A stretch of 57,400 nt of DNA from an uncultured SAR116 cluster alpha proteobacterium (lineage in GTDB: Bacteria > Pseudomonadota > Alphaproteobacteria > Puniceispirillales > Marisalimonadaceae): the NCBI GenBank assembly GCA_902592615.1, contig CACJFI010000009.1, positions 1 to 57,400 on the forward strand, written 5' to 3'. The notes beneath the pieces are model-generated. The model did not search any database and was not told the origin of the DNA. It worked only from the letters and a program-made list of their open reading frames with translations. Position 1 is the first letter of the stretch. Every line of letters starts with the position of its first letter. The translations under genes and the position numbers were made by a program. Positions 9,354-17,443 of the stretch are shown here, piece by piece.

Positions 9354-10046
9354 GTGATATTTAAAAATTTTTTAAACGAAATTGATTCTATTATTGAAAG
9401 AGATCCAGCTGCTGGTAGTAGGTTAGGAGTTATTTTTTTGTATCCAACATTTCATGTGATGTTATTTTATAAAATTGGAAATATTTTTTGGAGATATAAT
9501 TTTAAATTTTTTGCTAGGCTTATAATGTATTTTGCAAGAATTTTTACAGGAATTGAGATACATCCAGCAGCTAAGATAGGAAGAAATTTTTTTATGGATC
9601 ATGGGCTGGGGATAGTAATAGGTGAGACAACTGAAATAGGAGAAAATGTAACTATTTATCAGGGTGTTACATTAGGTGGTATTCTGCCATCAATAGAAAG
9701 TGATGCACAAAGAAATCGAAAAAGACATCCTACAATAGGTAATAATGTAATTATTGGTTCTGGTGCACAGATTTTGGGAGCAATTAAAGTTGGTGATAAT
9801 GCTAGAATTGGAGCAAATTCTGTCGTATCTAAACATGTGAAAGAAAATGTAACTGTAGCTGGCGTTCCTGCAAGAGAATTTGTAAGATCTAAGAAAAAGG
9901 AATCTTTTAAAGCCTATGGAATTTCAGCAAATGATGCAGATCCGAGAGAAAAAATACTAATTAGTTTGATTAACAAAGTTGAAAATTTAGAAAAGCAAAT
10001 AAAAAAATTAGATAAAGGGGAAAAAAATACAAAAAATAAAAAGTAA
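9354..10046 (+). CDS. cysE: Serine O-acetyltransferase
   Basis: Transfers acetyl from acetyl-CoA to L-serine, giving O-acetylserine for cysteine synthesis. The 230-residue protein has an N-terminal helical region (IDSIIERDPAAGS) and a left-handed beta-helix of hexapeptide repeats (IGETTEIGENVTIYQGVTLGG and onward). The active-site His is in MDHGLGIVIGE (about residue 83). The C-terminus is charged and Lys-rich. The start is a GTG; the ATG just upstream runs into a stop after two codons. It lies upstream of the cysteine desulfurase gene (33-base gap), so cysteine production and sulfur mobilisation are probably co-transcribed. It is a short-type SAT, shorter than the E. coli enzyme (273 residues). 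Confidence 0.93.
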   Translation: MIFKNFLNEIDSIIERDPAAGSRLGVIFLYPTFHVMLFYKIGNIFWRYNFKFFARLIMYFARIFTGIEIHPAAKIGRNFFMDHGLGIVIGETTEIGENVTIYQGVTLGGILPSIESDAQRNRKRHPTIGNNVIIGSGAQILGAIKVGDNARIGANSVVSKHVKENVTVAGVPAREFVRSKKKESFKAYGISANDADPREKILISLINKVENLEKQIKKLDKGEKNTKNKK

Positions 10047-10079
10047 ATATTTTAATCTTTTAGATATCAAGTTTAAGTT

Positions 10080-11198
10080 GTGAATAAACAAATTTATCTA
10101 GATTATAATGCAACCGTACCTTTATTAAAGGAAGTAAAAAAATCCATAATAAATTGCATGGAAATCGGGCCATTGAATGCTTCTTCAATTCATTTCTATG
10201 GTAGAAAAGGTAAAGATATAATTGAACTTGCAAGAAAAAACATTGGTCAATTAATTAATTCAAATAAGAATAATATAATTTTTACTAGTTCTGCTACAGA
10301 GGCTATTAATCTACTTTTTAATAACTTTAAAAATATCATCGTCAGCTCTATAGAACATTTAGCTGTATTATCTTCGTCTAGAAGTGAACATGTTATTCCT
10401 GTAAATCAAGATGGTATTATAGACTTAAATTTTATGGAGTTATATTTAAAAAAAATAGTTAAAAATGATCAACCTACATTAATATCAGTAATGTGGGTAA
10501 ACAATGAGACTGGTGTAATTCAACCAATCCAGGATGTAATTAAGATAGCTAAAAAGCATAAATGTTTAGTTCATTGTGATGCTGCACAAGCTTTAGGTAA
10601 AATAAATATAAATTTTGAAGAACTAGAACTAGATTTTCTAACACTCTCAGGTCATAAAATTGGAGCTCCAACAGGTATTGGAGCATTGATTTATAACGAT
10701 AAAATAAATTTAACACCACAAATTTTAGGTGGAGGACAAGAAAAGGGAATGAGGGCTGGAACAGAAAATATACTAGGAATAAGAGGCTTTGGTGAGGCAG
10801 CCAAATTGATGGATAATCCTCTAGAAAACGGTTGTAATAATGTTAAGTTTCTTAGAGATTTTTTTGAAGAAAGAATTAAAAAATTAAGGCCTGAAACTAT
10901 AATTTTTGGAGAAAAAGCGAACAGAGTTTCAAATACAATTTTAATTGCTCTACCTAATATACCAGGAGATTTAGCATTGATGAAGTTGGATTTGGAATCC
11001 TTTTCAGTTAGTTCTGGTTCTGCTTGTAGTTCTGGTAAAATTTCTAAAAGTCATGTTGTAAGCGCTATGGGATATGACAAACTTGCCTATAACTCTGTTA
11101 GATTTTCTTTTCCTCCAAATGATGCTATTTTATATTCAGAAAACTTGATAAGTACAAAAGAATTAGATAGATTAGCTCGTTGTTGGTCTAGTTTATAA
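10080..11198 (+). CDS. Cysteine desulfurase (NifS/IscS class V aminotransferase)
   Basis: PLP enzyme that removes sulfur from cysteine as a persulfide for Fe-S cluster assembly and tRNA thiolation. The PLP lysine is Lys193 in SGHKIGAPTG; the persulfide-carrying Cys is Cys316 in SSGSACSSGK, in a long flexible loop, which points to an IscS/NifS-like (group I) enzyme rather than SufS. The 372-residue length is typical. The start is GTG. The neighbours support the role: a [2Fe-2S] ferredoxin and the tRNA 2-thiouridylase mnmA, which needs IscS-derived sulfur, follow on the same strand. No iscU, sufB or iscR is present in the window. Confidence 0.93.
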   Translation: MNKQIYLDYNATVPLLKEVKKSIINCMEIGPLNASSIHFYGRKGKDIIELARKNIGQLINSNKNNIIFTSSATEAINLLFNNFKNIIVSSIEHLAVLSSSRSEHVIPVNQDGIIDLNFMELYLKKIVKNDQPTLISVMWVNNETGVIQPIQDVIKIAKKHKCLVHCDAAQALGKININFEELELDFLTLSGHKIGAPTGIGALIYNDKINLTPQILGGGQEKGMRAGTENILGIRGFGEAAKLMDNPLENGCNNVKFLRDFFEERIKKLRPETIIFGEKANRVSNTILIALPNIPGDLALMKLDLESFSVSSGSACSSGKISKSHVVSAMGYDKLAYNSVRFSFPPNDAILYSENLISTKELDRLARCWSSL

Positions 11199-11224
11199 GC
11201 AAAAATAAATATATGGAGTTTAGT

Positions 11225-11536
11225 GTGACAAAACTTGTATTTGTTAGTTCAGATGGCATTGAAAAATCAGTGAAAGCAGAAAATGGATTATCTCTAATGG
11301 AAGTAGCTAGAGATAATGACTTAGGAATAGAGGGGACTTGTGGCGGATCAATCTCATGTTGTACATGTCACGTTATAATTGACAAAGAATGGTTTTCAAT
11401 TGTAGGAGGCCCTAATCCAGATGAAGAAGACATGTTGGATTTAGCTGATGGATTACAACCAACTTCTAGATTGGGTTGTCAAATTGAAGTGACTGATAAA
11501 CTTGACGGTTTAAGAGTTTCAATACCTGAAGAGTAA
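11225..11536 (+). CDS. fdx: [2Fe-2S] ferredoxin, adrenodoxin type
   Basis: Small electron carrier of the vertebrate/ISC-type [2Fe-2S] ferredoxin family, likely serving Fe-S assembly. Cluster ligands are Cys39, Cys45, Cys48 (GTCGGSISCCTCHV) and Cys85 (RLGCQI), counted from the start chosen here. An ATG at 11213 lies four codons upstream, but its GGAG is an ideal ribosome binding site six bases before the GTG at 11225, and the family normally begins M-T-K-(I/L)-V-F, so the GTG start is preferred. An extra Cys (Cys46) sits inside the cluster loop. It is located between the cysteine desulfurase and mnmA genes. Confidence 0.92.
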   Translation: MTKLVFVSSDGIEKSVKAENGLSLMEVARDNDLGIEGTCGGSISCCTCHVIIDKEWFSIVGGPNPDEEDMLDLADGLQPTSRLGCQIEVTDKLDGLRVSIPEE

Positions 11537-11541
11537 GGTTA

Positions 11542-12732
11542 ATGATAAATATTAACCAAATTATAAATGAAATGGATTTGGAAGGTAATCCATCTGATCA
11601 CCGGGTTGTTGTAGCAATGTCGGGTGGTGTTGATTCTTCTGTGACTGCTGCTTTGCTTGTCGAAGCAGGATTTCAAGTTGTTGGTTTAACTATGCAACTA
11701 TATGATTATGGTAGAGCTCTTCAAAAAAAGGGAGCATGCTGTGCAGGTTCTGATATCAATGACGCTAGATTAGTTTCAAGTAAGCTTGGAATTCCTCATT
11801 ATGTATTGAATTACGAAAGTATTTTTCAAGATCAAGTTATGAATGACTTCGCAGATTCTTACTTAAAAGGTGAAACCCCAATTCCATGTGTAAGATGTAA
11901 TCAAACTGTTAAATTTACAGATATGTTTTCTAGAGCAAAAAAGCTCGGCGCAAGTGCAATGGCCACAGGCCATTATATTAGAAGGAAAAACCAATTAGGA
12001 AATCCAAGCTTGCATACTGGTATAGATCTTTCAAAAGACCAATCTTATTTTTTGTTTGCTACAACAAAAAAACAACTTGATTTTGTAAGGTTTCCTCTAG
12101 GTTCTCTAACAAAAGAAGAAACTAGATCTGTTGCTAAACGTCACGAGCTTAATGTGGCAGATAAGCCTGACAGTCAAGATATATGTTTTGTCCCTGAAGG
12201 AAAATATGCAGAAGTAGTAAGAAAACTTAGACCAGGCAGAATTGATAAAGGTGATATAATTGACTTAAATGGGAATGTTATAGGAAAACACAATGGCATA
12301 ATTGATTTTACCATTGGTCAAAGAAAAGGAATTGGTATTGGTGGTAGAAAAGGAGTTGATGATAGTAATAGTATTTTATACGTAATCGCTCTTGATTCAA
12401 AAAAAAATCATGTAATTGTTGGCCCTAAAGAATTCTTATCGTGTAACAAAATTAAAATATCTGAATGTAACTGGATAATTGATTTACCACAAAAATCAAA
12501 ATTTAAAGTATTAGTCAAGTTGAGAAGCTCATCAGAGCCAGTTATAGGAACAATTAAAGCTAATTTTGATTCTAGCTTTGTTTTTTTACACTTTGATGAA
12601 CCTCAATTTGGCGTTTCTACTGGTCAAGCTGCTGTTTTTTATAACATTAATGAAAGGTCTCATGTATTGGGTGGTGGGTGGATAACAGAAGCTCCCAATA
12701 AGTTAGCTGATAATAATATTAATAATGCATAA
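11542..12732 (+). CDS. mnmA: tRNA-specific 2-thiouridylase
   Basis: Adds sulfur to U34 of tRNA-Lys, -Glu and -Gln (s2U34) with ATP and persulfide sulfur. The PP-loop motif SGGVDSS is at residues 27-33. The catalytic Cys pair is likely Cys119 (PCVRCNQTVKF) and Cys215 (SQDICFVPEG). The C-terminal beta-barrel with the FTIGQRKGIG segment is present. At 396 residues it is slightly longer than E. coli MnmA (368), as is usual in alphaproteobacteria, because of a short N-terminal extension. It starts five bases after fdx, and its end overlaps the next gene by eight bases, so the run from cysE to the VOC gene looks like one operon. Confidence 0.95.
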   Translation: MININQIINEMDLEGNPSDHRVVVAMSGGVDSSVTAALLVEAGFQVVGLTMQLYDYGRALQKKGACCAGSDINDARLVSSKLGIPHYVLNYESIFQDQVMNDFADSYLKGETPIPCVRCNQTVKFTDMFSRAKKLGASAMATGHYIRRKNQLGNPSLHTGIDLSKDQSYFLFATTKKQLDFVRFPLGSLTKEETRSVAKRHELNVADKPDSQDICFVPEGKYAEVVRKLRPGRIDKGDIIDLNGNVIGKHNGIIDFTIGQRKGIGIGGRKGVDDSNSILYVIALDSKKNHVIVGPKEFLSCNKIKISECNWIIDLPQKSKFKVLVKLRSSSEPVIGTIKANFDSSFVFLHFDEPQFGVSTGQAAVFYNINERSHVLGGGWITEAPNKLADNNINNA

Positions 12733-13375
12733 ATTAGATCATATTGTCTTAGGTGCCTACACCTTAGAAAGAGGAACGGAATTTGTTGAAGATATACTTC
12801 AAGCTAAAATGAGTGATATTGGTTATCATAAGGATATGGGAACACATAACAGAGTGATAAGAATTAACAACGACGTTTATTTTGAAGTTATAGCAATTGA
12901 CCCAGAAATGATAGATTTTAAACATAGAAGGTGGTTTAACTTAGATAACCCAAATTTACAGCTTAAATTAGAGAAAGTTCCCCAAATCATTGGATATGTA
13001 GTTGAAAATAATAATAAGATACCACTTGAATATTATGACTCATTCTTTAATGCATCGCGTTTAAATTATAGATGGCAGTTTGCTATGCCAAAATACAAAT
13101 ATAATATTTTAGATTATCAAATTATGGAGACAAGTATCATTCCAAGCTTAATTTCTTGGAAAAGTGAGAAACCTATTTGTCAAATGAATACAAACCAATT
13201 TGAACTTATTAAACTCGAAATTGAGTTTCCTGAGTCACGATATCATTTAAACACTTTTTTTTCAGCTTTTGGAAAAATTAAGCATGTTTCAGTTTTATCA
13301 ACAATTAAAGATAATGCTCCAATAATTAAATTAAAAATAAAAGATAAATTAAGAGATATGATTGTGTCATTATAA
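12725..13375 (+). CDS. VOC/glyoxalase-like domain protein
   Basis: A 216-residue protein beginning KLDHIVLGAYTLERG, the usual opening of glyoxalase-like (Glyoxalase_3/VOC) proteins, followed by NRVIRINNDVYFEVIAIDP, which carries the second metal-ligand-like Glu of the fold. Substrate and activity are unknown; members include dioxygenases, isomerases and resistance proteins. The start overlaps the mnmA end by eight bases, indicating translational coupling. The C-terminal half (from about residue 110) has no motif I recognise beyond a possible second betaalpha-beta-beta-beta unit. It is the last gene before the tRNA-Met. Confidence 0.65.
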   Translation: MHKLDHIVLGAYTLERGTEFVEDILQAKMSDIGYHKDMGTHNRVIRINNDVYFEVIAIDPEMIDFKHRRWFNLDNPNLQLKLEKVPQIIGYVVENNNKIPLEYYDSFFNASRLNYRWQFAMPKYKYNILDYQIMETSIIPSLISWKSEKPICQMNTNQFELIKLEIEFPESRYHLNTFFSAFGKIKHVSVLSTIKDNAPIIKLKIKDKLRDMIVSL

Positions 13376-13398
13376 AATAAATTTATGTATGTAATTGC

Positions 13399-13427
13399 TT
13401 GACTACAAAATAAATTGTATTTAGTAA
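13399..13427 (+). promoter_or_regulatory. Probable promoter of tRNA-Met
   Basis: TTGACT (13399-13404) resembles a sigma-70 -35 box, followed after 17 bases by TAGTAA (13422-13427), a weak -10 box. The tRNA begins 13 bases after the -10, a normal distance for a stable RNA. This is the only convincing TTGAC-type element directly before a stable RNA in the window; the weak -10 keeps confidence moderate. Confidence 0.45.
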
Positions 13428-13440
13428 CAGTTTAATTATT

Positions 13441-13517
13441 GGCGGAGTAGCTCAGCTGGTTAGAGCACCGGAATCATAATCCGGGTGTCGGGGGTTCAAG
13501 TCCCTCCTCCGCTACCA
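13441..13517 (+). tRNA. tRNA-Met (anticodon CAT), elongator type
   Basis: A 77-base cloverleaf can be drawn: acceptor stem GGCGGAG/CTCCGCT (first pair G-U), D-stem GCTC/GAGC, anticodon stem CCGGA/TCCGG with loop ATCATAA (anticodon CAT), five-base variable region, T-stem GGGGG/CCCTC with loop TTCAAGT, discriminator A and encoded CCA. The anticodon arm and the GGCGG start match alphaproteobacterial elongator tRNA-Met. An initiator is excluded because the acceptor lacks the unpaired C1-A72 signature and the anticodon stem lacks three G-C pairs before the loop. A lysidine-modified tRNA-Ile(CAT) is less likely on overall similarity. Confidence 0.95.
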
Positions 13518-13733
13518 AAAGTTAATTTTATACATATCTTCATTTCTAATTAATATTTTTTGCAAAAACATATTTATTAAATTTTATAAATTTATATTAA
13601 TTCGGACAATTGTCTTGAGAAATTTAAATTATACAAGTTTATATACAAATATTATTAGCTCACTTTATACTACAATAATCATTTATATTGACGTATTATT
13701 TTATGAGATTTAATTACAAGCATTGGAGTTATC

Positions 13734-13958
13734 ATGACAGTTTATGCAATAAAAGTATGGTTATCTAAAAGTGAAAAAGATTGGTTTCTTTATCACGATT
13801 TAGAAGATCACGTAGTACATACGTGGAGTAGAAGGGAAAAAGCAGAAGAGGTTATGAACCTTTTAACATGTCATAAAGCTGAAATTACAGAAGAGATACC
13901 AGCTCCAGCTTTAGCTAGATCTAATGAAAAAAAACAAAAATTAAAAGGTGATAACTAA
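13734..13958 (+). CDS. Small unknown protein, 74 residues
   Basis: I do not recognise a family. The ATG is preceded by TTGGAGTT at good spacing, so translation is credible. The protein (starting TVYAIKVWLSKSEKDWFLYHD) has a compact alpha/beta first part of about 50 residues and a charged, Lys-rich tail. There is one Cys (LLTCHKAE) and no membrane segment or signal peptide. Its stop overlaps the GTG start of the next gene by 11 bases, so the two are likely coupled. It stands 216 bases after the tRNA with nothing recognisable in between. Confidence 0.6.
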   Translation: MTVYAIKVWLSKSEKDWFLYHDLEDHVVHTWSRREKAEEVMNLLTCHKAEITEEIPAPALARSNEKKQKLKGDN

Positions 13959-14268
13959 TAATTGTTCTAAAGTGCAACAATCAAATAGAAATGATTGGAA
14001 TGTAAGATTTGAGGTTACATTTTATGGTAATGATCCAAACAAAGGATCATTTAGAGAAAATAAACAAGATAATATAGTTTTTAACGATGAATTCGAAATT
14101 GAAAATAAATTACCATTTAATAATGCTACAAATGTTGAAATTAACTTTTTAATTTGGGTTGATACATTACCAATTGAAAAGCTAACAAAATTACTTCATG
14201 ATTATAATGATCCAAAAAAACAGTATGATAAAGAATCAATTGAAGTTTTAGAAGTTAAAAAGTTATAG
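13948..14268 (+). CDS. Unknown protein, 106 residues
   Basis: No family recognised. It starts at a GTG whose AAAAGG upstream lies inside the end of the previous small gene. The protein is acidic-polar and Asn-rich, with a central segment NVEINFLIWVDTLPIEKLTK that could form a strand-helix unit. It has no transmembrane segment. A strong AAGGAGG ribosome binding site for the next gene (GFA-type) follows 19 bases after the stop, so this gene probably belongs to the same transcript. The coding call rests on frame length, the overlap with the upstream gene and the lack of a competing frame. Confidence 0.55.
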   Translation: MITNNCSKVQQSNRNDWNVRFEVTFYGNDPNKGSFRENKQDNIVFNDEFEIENKLPFNNATNVEINFLIWVDTLPIEKLTKLLHDYNDPKKQYDKESIEVLEVKKL

Positions 14269-14304
14269 TTTTAAGAAGAATAATAAGTAAGGAGGTTAGT
14301 TATT

Positions 14305-14706
14305 ATGAATATAAAAGGAGGATGCTACTGTAGTGAGATACGATATGAATCTAAAGGAGAAATTCAAGCATCTATACAATGTCACTGTAGAGAATGCCAA
14401 TATATAACTGGTGGCAATCCCAACGTTATTATGATAATGCCACTTGAAGGATTTAAATTTGTTAGTGGAAAACCTAAAGAATTTAAAAGAAGTGATTTAG
14501 AAAACGCTGTTACTAGACTTTTTTGTGATAAATGTGGAACGGCAATTGGGACAAAAAATCCAATGAGACCAAAATCAATTATTTTGAAAGTTGGTACGTT
14601 TGATGACCCATCAATTTTTGATCCTAAAATAGCAATTTTTACAATTGATAAACAAAAATTTCACTATATAGACGATGATTTAAAATGTTTTGATAAAAGA
14701 CCTTAA
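14305..14706 (+). CDS. GFA/CENP-V family zinc-binding protein
   Basis: The family is named after a glutathione-dependent formaldehyde-activating enzyme, but most members have unknown substrates. The 133-residue protein has the expected Zn ligands: Cys7 and Cys9 (GGCYCSEIRY), Cys26, Cys28 and Cys31 (QCHCRECQ), and Cys74 and Cys77 (CDKCGTA). The AAGGAGG ribosome binding site before the ATG is one of the best in the window, suggesting high translation. Its stop is at 14706; the glycosyltransferase frame is open over the last bases, but that gene most likely starts downstream at 14723. Function cannot be assigned from the sequence. Confidence 0.88.
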   Translation: MNIKGGCYCSEIRYESKGEIQASIQCHCRECQYITGGNPNVIMIMPLEGFKFVSGKPKEFKRSDLENAVTRLFCDKCGTAIGTKNPMRPKSIILKVGTFDDPSIFDPKIAIFTIDKQKFHYIDDDLKCFDKRP

Positions 14707-14722
14707 AACAAAAAAATTATTT

Positions 14723-15592
14723 ATGTCAAATATCCAAAATGTTGCAGACATATCTATTATAATACCCACATATAACAGATGCGATTTGTTAAATAGAGCT
14801 ATAAATTCTGTTTTAGACCAAACTATTAATGTTAGAGAAATTATTATAGTTGACAACGGATCAACAGATAATACATATGAAATGATATCCTCATTATTTC
14901 CAAAAATAACATATATTTATGAAAAGAGAAAAGGTGTTAGTATTGCTAGAAACGTAGGAATAAAAAATTGTCACTCAACATGGATTGCCTTTCTAGATTC
15001 TGATGATGCTTGGGAACCACAAAAATTAGAAAAACAACTTTTTTTCTCAAATAATAACCACAAAAAATACAGGCTTATTCATACTAATGAAATTTGGTAT
15101 AAAAATAATAAGTTTAAAAATCAATTAAAAAAACACGAAAAATCAGGTGGAGATATTTTTCAAAAATCTCTTCAAATATGTTGTATTTCACCAAGTAGTG
15201 CTTTTATTAAAAAAGAAGTTTTTGATGATTATGGTTTTTTTGATGAAAGTTTAGAAGTTTGTGAAGATTATGATATGTGGATAAGAATAACATCAAAAGA
15301 AGAGGTTGGTTTTTTAGATAATCCGTTGACAGTAAAATATGGAGGGCATGATGATCAACTTTCAAAAAAATATTGGGGAATGGATAGATTTAGAATTAAA
15401 TCTTTAGAAAAAAACTTAAAAAATAATTGGTTTACTGCAGAGCAAAAAAAAAGTGTTCTAAATATATTAATTAAAAAATTGTCTATTATATCAAACGGGG
15501 CAAAAAAAAGAGATAATAAAGAAATTTATGAAAAATATTCAAAAAAATTCTATAACTGGTCGTTGGAATTAGATAAATATAAAAATGAATAA
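14723..15592 (+). CDS. Family 2 glycosyltransferase
   Basis: A GT-A fold inverting glycosyltransferase, 289 residues from the ATG chosen. It opens ISIIIPTYNRCDLLNRA, the nucleotide-sugar binding start of GT2, and has NGSTDNT and the metal-binding DxD motif in FLDSDDAW; EDYDMW supplies the typical acidic ED motif that includes the catalytic base. There is no membrane segment, so it acts in the cytosol or on the inner leaflet. The frame extends upstream to a TTG at 14690 inside the previous gene, but the ATG at 14723 starts right before the GT2 core. The nucleosidase gene overlaps its end by eight bases. In this cluster the acceptor is unknown. Confidence 0.88.
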   Translation: MSNIQNVADISIIIPTYNRCDLLNRAINSVLDQTINVREIIIVDNGSTDNTYEMISSLFPKITYIYEKRKGVSIARNVGIKNCHSTWIAFLDSDDAWEPQKLEKQLFFSNNNHKKYRLIHTNEIWYKNNKFKNQLKKHEKSGGDIFQKSLQICCISPSSAFIKKEVFDDYGFFDESLEVCEDYDMWIRITSKEEVGFLDNPLTVKYGGHDDQLSKKYWGMDRFRIKSLEKNLKNNWFTAEQKKSVLNILIKKLSIISNGAKKRDNKEIYEKYSKKFYNWSLELDKYKNE

Positions 15593-16436
15593 TTTTAAAA
15601 TAAAAAAAACTTCTATTAGATGGGTCGTGGCTCTAAAAGAAGAGGCTCAAATAATTTTAGAACATTTTAAACTAAAAGCAGTTAATGAAAAAACTATTTA
15701 CCCAATTTATAAGAATGAACAAGAAACACACTGGTTAATTATATCTGGAATTGGTAGAAGTAATGCAGCAGCTTCAACTGCTTATCTCTATTCATTTAGT
15801 AAAGCGTCAAAATATACTTCATGGGTAAATTTAGGAATTGCAGGCTCTGATAAGGGTAATTATGGAGAGTTGTATTTAGTAGATAAAATTTCATCTTATC
15901 AAGGTAAAAAAAGCACATATCCATCAACAATACCAAAGACATATTTGCCAAAGATGCATTTATTTACATCTGATATTCCTATATCAGATTATTCAACTTA
16001 TGAATTGATTGACATGGAAGGAAGTGCTTTTTTTGATATTGCTAGTAAGTTAACATCAAAAGAATTTATTTGTTTAATGAAGGTTATATCTGATGGCCCA
16101 GAAAATGATATTAAAGAAATAACTAAGTCAAAAATAAGTAATTTAATAAAAGAAAATCTCTTGAAGATTATTAATGTAATTTCATATTATGAAAGACTAT
16201 CGGAGGAAGAATTTCAAATAACAAAAAAACCTGAATTATTTTATGCGATTAAATCGAAATGGCATTTTACAGCAGCACAATCTTTCAAACTTGAGTTTTT
16301 ATTAAGGCGGATTGAAGTTTATTGTAATAATAGAGATTTAGAAGAAAAAATTAAAAGTTGTAAGACATCTCATTCTGTTATTGATGTTTTAAATTCGAAG
16401 ATTAAAAAGAATATAGTCAACTGGAGTAAATTTTGA
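15585..16436 (+). CDS. MTAN/purine phosphorylase-fold nucleosidase-like protein
   Basis: The first 200 residues resemble the nucleoside phosphorylase / 5'-methylthioadenosine nucleosidase fold: WVVALKEEAQIILEHF opens like MTAN, NLGIAGS matches the glycine-rich strand, IDMEGSAFF (about 142-150) corresponds to the purine/ribose-binding DMEAAA motif, and VISDGPEND corresponds to the catalytic SDxAD region, although the last acidic residue is not clearly in register. An additional 80-residue C-terminal region (about residues 200-283, QSFKLEFLLRRIE) is not part of the fold. Overlaps on both sides (eight and four bases) tie it to the glycosyltransferase and radical SAM genes. A genuine MTA/SAH nucleosidase role is uncertain. 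Confidence 0.72.
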   Translation: MNNFKIKKTSIRWVVALKEEAQIILEHFKLKAVNEKTIYPIYKNEQETHWLIISGIGRSNAAASTAYLYSFSKASKYTSWVNLGIAGSDKGNYGELYLVDKISSYQGKKSTYPSTIPKTYLPKMHLFTSDIPISDYSTYELIDMEGSAFFDIASKLTSKEFICLMKVISDGPENDIKEITKSKISNLIKENLLKIINVISYYERLSEEEFQITKKPELFYAIKSKWHFTAAQSFKLEFLLRRIEVYCNNRDLEEKIKSCKTSHSVIDVLNSKIKKNIVNWSKF

Positions 16437-17425
16437 TTGAAACAATATACGTTGAAGAGGCAATTCAAAACCATCCAAGAACAAAATTTATTTTAAAGAA
16501 ATTTAAAAAATCTCGAATTATATCAATTTACAAATATGGAGAAATATTTAATAAAAAAAATCAAAATTTTAGAATTCAAAAAGCTAATCCTTGTTTAATC
16601 CTTGCTCATAAAAAAGATAATTTTGTATTACCAGCACCCGAAGGATTTGGGATAGGCTCATCAAAAAATTTTTATTTTTCACATATGTATAATTGTATTT
16701 ATGATTGTAGATATTGCTTTCTACAAGGAATGTATTCTTCAGCTAATTATGTGATCTTTGTCAACTTTGAAGATTTTGATATCGCCATTAAAAAGACTAT
16801 AAAAAAAAATATAAACTCAAAATTGACTTTTTTTTCTGGTTATGATTGTGATTCACTTGCACTTGAGAGTGTAACTGGATTTGCAAAACATATTTTATCA
16901 ATTTTTAGAATATACCCTCAAATTGAAATAGAATTTAGAACAAAAAGTATTCAAAAAGAACCATTTTTGTCGATGAAACCTATGCAAAATGTTATTTTAG
17001 CTTATAGTCTTATGCCAGAGTTGATATCAAATTCGTTAGATAACAAAGCACCATCGATTTCAAAACGTATTCGTGTCATATCTGAATTAGCTTCAAAAGG
17101 TTGGAGGATAGGTTTAAGATTTGATCCATTGATACATAGTAAAAATTGGAAAGAATTATATAAAGAACTTTTAGAATATGTATACAATAATATTTCTCTT
17201 AATTGTTTACATTCTGTAAGCTTTGGCTCATTAAGATTTCCTAAGAGAATGTTTAAAAATATTTTCAAACTTTATCCCAATGAACTATTATTTACTAGTC
17301 CATTATCTCTTAACAATAAAATGATATCATATGACATTGAAATAGAGGAAGAAATGACTTCATATTGTAAAAACTTATCATTAAAGTATATAAATGAAGA
17401 TCAAATATTTAAATGTTCTATCTAA
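16433..17425 (+). CDS. Spore photoproduct lyase-like radical SAM protein
   Basis: A 330-residue member of the SPL family. The [4Fe-4S]/SAM motif CxxxCxxC is CIYDCRYC (Cys88, Cys92, Cys95), followed by FLQGMYSSANYVIFVN, which matches the SPL consensus YLQG...; the N-terminus IETIYVEEAIQNHPRT is also characteristic. SPL repairs the UV thymine dimer 5-thyminyl-5,6-dihydrothymine in Bacillus spores; homologues in non-sporulating bacteria are uncharacterised. The region where B. subtilis SPL has its H-donor Cys141 reads GYDCDSLALE, with Cys139 slightly displaced. The start is a TTG overlapping the previous stop (TTGA), which fits the family N-terminus. Its real substrate here is unknown. Confidence 0.85.
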   Translation: MIETIYVEEAIQNHPRTKFILKKFKKSRIISIYKYGEIFNKKNQNFRIQKANPCLILAHKKDNFVLPAPEGFGIGSSKNFYFSHMYNCIYDCRYCFLQGMYSSANYVIFVNFEDFDIAIKKTIKKNINSKLTFFSGYDCDSLALESVTGFAKHILSIFRIYPQIEIEFRTKSIQKEPFLSMKPMQNVILAYSLMPELISNSLDNKAPSISKRIRVISELASKGWRIGLRFDPLIHSKNWKELYKELLEYVYNNISLNCLHSVSFGSLRFPKRMFKNIFKLYPNELLFTSPLSLNNKMISYDIEIEEEMTSYCKNLSLKYINEDQIFKCSI

Positions 17426-17443
17426 GTTGATTGGTAGTTATTC

